From contig JAWUZG010000028.1 of the NCBI GenBank assembly GCA_036785705.1, positions 682,001-746,000 on the forward strand: a stretch of 64,000 nt of DNA, written 5' to 3'. The notes beneath the pieces are model-generated. The model made no database searches. It saw nothing but the letters and a program-made list of their open reading frames with translations, and had not been told where the DNA came from. The DNA is from Acanthornis magna (lineage: Eukaryota; Chordata; Aves; Passeriformes; Acanthizidae). Position 1 is the first letter of the stretch. Each line of letters begins with the position of its first letter. Positions 52,601 through 61,600 of the stretch are shown here, piece after piece. Both the position numbers and the translations under genes were made by a program.

Positions 52601-55600
52601 GAAGTGGCTGTTCCTCTAGCAGAAGTGGCCTCTCTCGGTTTTGTTGCTGAGCTAATGGTTGAGGGAGCATCATCTGTTGGGGACCAGAGATGCCACTGGG
52701 ACCAGGACGGTTTGGTACAGCCACAGTTTGATTAGATGCCTGTCCTGTCCCAAAGGTATGATTAGATGACTGACCCTGAATAAATCCTGGATTTGGTGAC
52801 CCTTGAGAAAAATTATGGTTCATTCGTGGAACCATGGGCAGATTTGAATTTAAAGTGTTTTCCAAGATCTGTCCAGCAGGTGTCATGAGTGTTTGTGGAA
52901 TACCTGATCCATGGTTCATTTGTGTGGGTGGCAGAGACTGAGATGGAGATCCCAGAGTTCTTGCTTCAGCATTGTCTGAGCTTTCACTAGACAGCAAACT
53001 TGAGAGGACTGGGGTGGACCCAGAAATACTGCAGGAACTTACTGCTCCTTGAACAGGCAGTGGAGCAGATCCCTGAGCATCTGGACTAGGCACAGTTGTA
53101 TCTTGACTAGGAACAGCAGGAGTTTTGTCAGGGAATTCTGGGTTAGCAGGCTGCACAGGAGCCTTTTCTCCATCCTTTAACTCCACTTCAGCAGCCTGTT
53201 GAGTACTTGTGGACTCAGTATTTCCATCACCTTTTTCATTTTCGTTCTTCTTTTCCTCCTGAGTGTTTGGGGAAAGTACTTCTGTTTTAATTTCATTTTC
53301 TGTAGCTGATTTCTTTGGTGGGGATTGGGTGTCAGCAGAGGCAACAGTTGTATCACCTTGTTCTTTCTGTTTGGGTTCATCTGCCTTGCCCTGGATATCT
53401 AGTTTGTCATCAATGGGGACACTAAGGTCTAGTTCTTCATTAAACATTCCTTTCTTATCCCCCACATCAAGGTCTGGGTCTGTGTATGCAATTAAATCAA
53501 ATTCCCCGGATCTCAGAAGATCATCAAGGTGAGGATCATTGGTTTCCAAATTATCTAGAGTGTCCAGTTCATCTCCTTTCCCATCCTCCGTGTCCAGGTT
53601 CAAATTTTCCAGATCCTCATCGTCTAAATCCTTCACTTCAACACCATCAAGGTCTTTCACATCCAAATCTTTTACAGCAGGATCATCAGGATCAAGCTTT
53701 TCTTCTAGACCATCACTTGGCTGGTTGGGAATCTGCAAGTTTGCAGATTCATCAGTTGGTGCAGATGCAGACAAAGATGGTCCTGAGAACGCATCAGCGA
53801 CTGGCTGACCCAGAGAACGCATTACAAGTGCAGGTGGGTTCTCAGGATTGATTTGATCCTGCTGGGACTGGGACATGTGCTCCAAACTTGTAGACATCTG
53901 CAACTGGTTTGGTATTCCTTGAGAATTATGTCTCAGCGGTTCTGCCTGTCTTGGGCCTGGAAAATCCTGCCTGGGCAGGAAGCCGGGGTGCCGCTGATGC
54001 TGAGCTGCTGCATCCATCACATTGGCAGCAGCAGGATTGAAGGGCAGCCTGGGCCTCCCATCGGGAGCTCTGTGGCGCAGCTCGATGAACGCCTGGCCCA
54101 GGATGTTGTGCTGCTGGACCGGAATTCCCGGCGGGGGAAAATGCTGCGAGATGCCAGAAGCGTTACTGATCTGGGGATTGTTCACTGGCCGGGGCATGTC
54201 AATGGACAGGGATCTCCTCAGCTGGGGGGGAACTCCAGGGCGCTGCATCGGCTGCTGGGGACCAAGGAAACGTTCCTGACCTGAGGGGGGACCATGGCCA
54301 CCTCCTGGAAATCCATATCTAAAATAAAGCAGGAAAAGCTAAATCATCGTTTTTTCTCTGTCTCACATGACTAAGTAACTATTTACCAAAATGCTTTACA
54401 TGATGCATGCATCAAGATATTTAAATAAATGTTTTGACTGATTATGCTTACATTTAAATGAGCTTTATGACTACAATAAAATAATTGCTTTAATTATGTT
54501 TAATAAATAACCTGTTTTCAATTTCAGGAATAATAATAATGGATAGAAAACTCTTACAGTCAGAACTAACCTAGTAATTCAAATACATGTTAATGCAATT
54601 CAGAGTTAAAAAAAAAATAGTGTGTGGATTTAGAAATTACTGAAATAAATCCAGATACTGAAACAATTACTTTCTGAGATGATAATGTATGTTGATACTG
54701 GTATTCATTTTACATCATAGCATTCATTGTACAAAATGGCACAGACAGAAGCTGATGTTTGACTACATATTCATTCGAAAGGAAAACAAGAATATTACAT
54801 TTATTCATTATTAAGACATCATAAATAAAGTCTGACCTTTCACCTTTTTGTTTTTAAAAAAGAAATGCCCCAAAACCATGGACAGCAACATCTTTCAGGT
54901 CACATAAGTTTGACTAGTTCTGCAGTTTCCCCATTTATATTTCTGAATAATTCCCAACAAAAGAGTGTAAAACACTGTTAGTGTACAACACACATTCTGA
55001 AGTTAAGAGCAAAACCCACTGCACATAGGGAGTTCAGGAAGGTTACTGCCTCCTGTAGATGATTTTTCATCCTGTCCAAAGAGCCCCCTTTATCTAACTA
55101 CCCCTGTCACACCCTGGGTTTAAGAGATCCAAGCGCTTACCTCAGACCATGAGGTCTCATTCCCATGGTGTTCATATCTCCTGGAAACTGGGGCCGATTG
55201 AACTGCCCATCCCCAGGGAATGGCCCACGCTGGTCCTTCGGGTACATGGAGAACCTTGGCCCACCTGGAGGGACCACAGAGGATCGAATATTCCCAGGAT
55301 AGGGAGGAGGAGGGCGGTTAAAGATTTGATTTAAGTTGTCCTGCTGCCAGTGCTGAAGAGGGGCTGCATGGGGAGGAGCTGCTGCATCCTGCAAGGCCTT
55401 TTCCTGGCGAACCGCGTTCTTCTTCTGCTGTTGCTGCTGTAGAATAATCTCACGTAGTTTCTGGCGCTGTTTGAAAGAAAATACATCATTATGCTTGACA
55501 CTGCAGTTGACACCTTTTGAAGTGTTACACTGTGCTAGGTTAAGCCTTTTGGAGGGAAGAAATCCTTCAGTTGTTACAGGAAAATATTATAAACAACCAT

Positions 55601-58600
55601 GATCACCTCAGAAATTAGAATTAGGGGGTCAAATGGTGCGAGGTGCTGCTAATGTAACTTAACATCCTGACCTCTTGTTAAAATGCATGGTGTGATCCCA
55701 TTCTACCAATTAACATGGAAGCAACTCTCTTCCCTCTTCTTTATTCCAGTAATGTATGCCCTTTCACCACTAGGAAAAGTGCATTCTGAGGGACAAAGGT
55801 GACCAGAGGTCCACTGAAGAAAATTCAACGAGAGGCTTACGCCACAGCTGCAGAATTTGCTCTGACTCCTTATGATAAATACCATCAATTTTCCATTAAA
55901 TTCACTTCCCATCCCTCCTTCCAAACAAAAGATCGAGCAGCTTTCCGTAAGTTGAATGTAATTTTATCTCTCAGCAAGAGCTGTTTGCCAAACATTCACG
56001 GACAGAAACCTGGAGTGAATGTTCCTCAAGAAGAGCAGTGACCAAGGGAGGATTTACCTCGATGCACTGGCCAACTGCAAAGCCAGATGTGTGGTCTGTA
56101 CCCACTTTTCCTGCCAGTGAAAACATCACTGACAATCAGTTTCCCATCTCATCTGTTATAGAACAGAACTAAGTGTCCTTTCAAGGTTTTTTTTTTCCTC
56201 CCCTCAGCCTGTAGCTAAAAGCACAATTACAGACCAACCATCTATATCTTCAGTGGCTTCAAATACAGCCTTTGCTTCTTTTCTGGATCTTGTCCAAACT
56301 CCTTAAAAATTACTGATGTTCCTATATTCTGTATATTGTGGTTCTATCCAGGAGGACCAAACTAACATACTAAGTAAATCAAGGTAATTCACATCTTACA
56401 TATAGCTATGTTTAATGGCAAGAAACTTCCTGTATTAACAAGAATGAGGGAAATTCTTCTACTTTCAAAATTTTAATACCATCAGAATTCTCACCTGTCT
56501 TAACTTCTCAGTATCTGCTTGAGACATATTCATGGTATTCTGTGTATCTGTTACTCCTGTGGTGGGTGCTGGGCCAGGAACTTGTGAAACTTTGGGAAAC
56601 TGTTGTCCTTGAGAAGTCATCGGAGAATTGCCGGATGCACTGAAGGTGCCCTCAGATCCAGGCCGCGGCTGTTCAGCAGCATCATGGGCCAGCTGACCAC
56701 TTCCAAAAGATTCTGGCTGAGGTCTTGGAGTCATTGGTGGTTGATCATATGGGTCACGTGCTGGAGTAGCTGCACCATGGCTAAACGAATCTGTTATTGC
56801 AGCTCCTGCAGACCTGGGAGTTTGTGAACATGGATCTGACGGCCTGACAAAAGTGCCCTGCAACCTGCTCTGTGGTGTCTGCAGGAAAGGATCTCGATTT
56901 GGTATTAGTCCTGGCCTCGTCATGGCAGGTCTGTTAAAACTCTCAGGAATCCCCGGCCTTGGAGTTGCTGGCTGCTGAGAGTAAGGATCATTGAGAACTG
57001 GCCGTGGTGTTCCAGGAGGTTGGGCATATGGATCAGAGTGTCTCTGGTTTGCTGTGGACTGAGCAAACAAATCTGCTGCTTGAGCAGGTCTAGGTGTTGG
57101 TGGCTGCTGCATATATGGATCCACTGTGGTGGGACGAGGAGTTCCTGGGGGCTGGGCGTAAGGATCAGCAACGGGCCGAGGAGTACCTGGAGGCTGCGAG
57201 TAAGGGTCCTGAGAAGCTGGCCTGGAAATGGGCCCAGACTGAGGGAAAGAGTCACTCTGCTGTCGCACTATCCGGGGCGGATGGGCAAAAGGCTCCTTTA
57301 TTGCAGGGTGGGGAGTGAGGGGAGGCTGGCTGTAGGGATCGTTAGCCTGGTTGTGGGAAAAGTTATCCACCGGCCTCGGTGTCAGAGGGGGCCTTTCGTA
57401 GGGGTCAACGGCAACGCGCCGTGGCGTGGCTGGCATGGAGGAGTACGGATCTTGTGGGGACTGAGGAGGGCGCAGAGGAGTTTTGAAAGGTCCAGGGCTC
57501 CCATCAACAGGAGCAGGAGTCGGAGTCAATGGGGGCCGTGCATAGGCATCAGCAGAGGTTACTCTCTGTCTCTGGAACGTGTCAGTCCTAGGAGCCGGCT
57601 TGGTAAATGGATCACCACTTCCAACCGCCAAAGGAACCTTCCCTGACTGCTCCATAACTATGGGTGACCTTGGGACCCCCAGTGGTTTGGAGAACTGCTC
57701 TGATGGCATGACAGGCCTGGGTGTGTCTGGTGGTTTTGCATAGGGATCGCTGCTACCTGGAGATGAAGAACATGAGTCCCTGACTGGTGAAGGCCTGCTT
57801 CCCGACGGCTCCCGAGATACGGACGACTGTGCTGCACAGGAATCTAATGGGGTAATGGTGTTCCTTCTAACAAAGTTCTGGTTGATGGGAGCTGGTCTGG
57901 GTGTTCCCACCATTTTAGCATATGGATCCATGGGAGAAGGAGGCCTTGTGTTTGTAGAACCTGGAGAAAACATCTGTTGTGATGATGTCTGAGGAGTCTG
58001 AGACTGAGACAGTGAATCGTGTACTGGGATTCGGGTGGGAGTAGGAGGTGGGGCTTGTGGCTTTAGGAACACATCATCTGAGGACACCGACGTAGGCGTG
58101 GCAGGGAGCTGCTGCTTTGTGAACAGATCCTTATGGAATGTCTGTTGTGCAGGAGACATATTTCCATTGCCAGTCTGAGGCGTTAAGGGGCTCTGGATCC
58201 CACTGCTGGGTGTGTCTGAGCCAGACTGGTTCAGGAGCTGCTGTGAACCAAACTGCTGCTGCTGCTGTTGCTGCTGCTGCTGTTGCTGCTCATTTTTCAC
58301 TTGTTCAAGCTTCTGTGTGGCTTCTATTTTGGCCTGCTGCTTACTCTTTTGCCGCATTTGCTGTTTTAAAATTATGAGGAAAAACGTTACACTTCTAAGT
58401 TTAGGGTATACAAAATCTTTCTGACGACTGAATCTATAATTAAAACTTTAGGACACATCCAAGATCAATTACAAATAATTGCAGATTTTAAATGCAATGG
58501 GAGCAGAGAGTCCAGGTATTTGTAAAGTTCAATTACCTTGACAGCCATCTTGTTTGCCTGGGAGTAAGCATTTCCCAGGTTGCCTAAAGAGCATCACTGC

Positions 58601-61600
58601 TTTCCAACCTCATACTCTGGAGACAAAGGTTACTACATGCAGCACTGGTGTGGGCCTTGAGAGACACCCAGCCCCATGTGAGGCAGCAGTCTGCAGGACA
58701 ACATTACTGCAATACAGGGCATGTAAAAACAAACTACTGTCCTAGCCAGCCATGCACAGAAAGAACAAACTATTTCTATAATACACAGGATTTAAGAGCC
58801 AACATTTAAACGAAAGGGTTTTTCACAGCCAGTTTATCTTCTGATAACATCTATTTTCTTCCCAAGCGGAATGGCTGACTTTATACTCTTCTACAAAGAA
58901 GGAGTCAAATTGATTTTACTACAACCGATTCTGACAACTCAATAAAAAGCAGGAAGAAAATAACAAAACACCCTAAATGCAACACACCTGTCTGAATTTC
59001 CATTCCTGCTCATGTTCCGATTCCCTCTGTTTTAATGGATCTTTAAAGAGGTCGGAGTCGATGCGTGAGCTGGGATCAATGCTATCCTGTTGTTGCTGCC
59101 TTTTCATGGAGTCATTTGACATCTGTACTTTATTGATACGCAGAGCAGTTCTATTATCTCTGGCTTTTTGCTGGAAAAAGAGAAAGATGCAGTTAGCCTT
59201 ATTTTCTTCTACTAGGTGTGCACACTGCATCTCTTATTCCTACAAAATTTATCACCAAATAATTTGTACAGCCTGTTTTAATCACATACATCTTCGTGGA
59301 AATGACATTATACACTTCAAAAGGAATTCCAAATGGAAAATACTTCACCTCTATAGAAATTCTGTGTTTAACACATATGGAAGGAATTAAGAGGTTATTA
59401 GTAATTAGTAAATTAGTAAACCTATTAGCAAAGCTTTCCTATAAAGGAGAGTGTCTGTTCCAGGCACTGTGCTGTGCCAAGAAATCGTTAATCCTACCAG
59501 TTTACCTTTCCAATCACATACTGGTGCGCTCTACAATCTGAAGACTGAGCACAGCAGATGATGTTTCGATCAATAAAGGCCACTAATGTGGAGAACTTCA
59601 ATGACAAGAAAAATACAGTCTACTCCATTGAATGACCCCTAAAGATCTGAGTCTGTTAACGGTTAACAGTATAAACATAGGATATGGGCTTATGGATCAG
59701 GAAAACTGTATGGAGACACAGCAATTCCTCTTCAATGAGGCATTTTACAGCCATAGTGACACTTTAAAGTATCTAATGGAAGCTTCAAAGAGTCTGTTTT
59801 ACCACCAATCTAGAATGTGATTTTTTTTCTGAACCAAACCTTCACATGCTCTTTTTCACCAATTCATTTGCAGCTGTCAAGCAGGGGTTGCCTGGAGGAA
59901 AAGGCTTTAACATTTCCCCCCCAACAATGAAACTGTGACACGGATGAGAGCACCAATGTCACAAGCAGCAGAAAAATCAGTCATTTTTCCCTGTAAGTGA
60001 TAGGATTATGCATACTAAGTAAAGTAAAAAGGCTACAGTGAAAATTTACTAACACTCCTCTCAATTTCATTTCAGCCTTTACTTATCCTCCCAAACTGCA
60101 AGACCCTCAGGAGAGGCACCACAGCAGCACCACAGCATCAGGGACACCAGCAGGAGCTGTGTGGCAGGAGCACAAGGACTGTTCCGAGAGGAATTAACCA
60201 TGTCTTGCTGTGTAAATACTGCTGTGCACTCTCCTCCTGTACATAAGGGAAATAATTTTTGCTGCTGATTTTTGGATACCCATCATCAGGATAGGACTGC
60301 ATTTTTTAAGAACAATGGAAAATAAAGCAATCAGTAATAGAAATAATTGTGAAGTGGTAAATGCCACCCATGTAAGTGGGTATTACCTTACAAATACTAC
60401 AAAGAAGGAATCACCAAGATTAACCATAGCATAGGCAAGATGACATAAAGGTCCAAAGATGCTGAAATTCAAACACTGAATAAAAAGCAGAATAATGATG
60501 ATGCCTCAGTGATACAAAGAAGAAAACAGAGAATTATTCTTCCAAATGGAAAGAGTTCCATAAAGATCAAGAACTCCACTACACAATGAGTTTGGGATAT
60601 GATACATCCTCTAAAAAGTTGTCAGATGGAAGGGGAATTTTAAATTTGGACAGCAGGAGATGATGTTAGTACTGCTAAACTCTGAGTCATCTACATGCAG
60701 AGGAATCAAGTTTGATTACTGATGGGACTATATTAAAAAAGTGCGGGTAGGGTAAGGCTAAGAGACTGAAAACTGCAAAATCCACAGAAACCTGCAAAGT
60801 GAGAGTGATCCTCCAATTGCTGCTGTGAAGAAACAAAGATGAGAACCAGGAGAGAATGGAGATGTGACTGGAAATAAAAGAAAAGTACATTTGCTAACAA
60901 TGGTTGGGAAGGTCCTAAAAGAATCAATAATATAGGTTCTGAGATTTGGATGCACACAGGCTTCAACAAAGCAAAAGGGTCATGCCCTTCGAATGGCAGA
61001 AGTTCTGCAGAATGGAATCAATGACCAAGTAACTTCATACAGCTGCCACAAATACCTGTGTTCACTTGACTCAGATGTGAAGAAGCTGAATGATTTCTGA
61101 AGGAAAAATGGAGTCCTTCATGCTCCCCACAAAATGGAAGGTATCAGAATAGTCTCCACCACAAAGAAACGCAAGAGAGTAAGCACAGAAAGGGAACAGT
61201 GAAGCAAGAACACAAGAAGTCGAAGTAATTGAGGAAAGCAGGGATGTGACACTGACACCTCTGGAATTGTTTGTTCAATAGCTGAAAGACTTCAGCAACT
61301 CTAATGGGGCAAAAAAGAATAGTCCAGTGAGAGGGGATGATGAAAGGGAGAGGAGTCTCACAATCAGTTATTATCCTTCTGAAGAAACTGGTGAGATCCT
61401 GTGTAGAAGGAGACAGAGCAAAGACTTGAGACATGAATCAAACAGAGCTGAGGGGCAGTGGGTGACAAAAATGTTCTCATCTCAGCTGATGTCTTTAGAT
61501 TGCATAGTACTAACAAGAATTCAGTCCAAGACTGGAAGTGTTCAGAGTTAGAAGCTAAATTACAAAAGCATTCTTGGAGTAAGGGAATTTTCACTAAACC

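Noticed and set aside
57020..57646. 208-codon + strand open frame opposite the DPY/TPRP repeats
   Set aside because: An antisense by-product of the repeated Pro and Gln codons; no independent evidence of coding.
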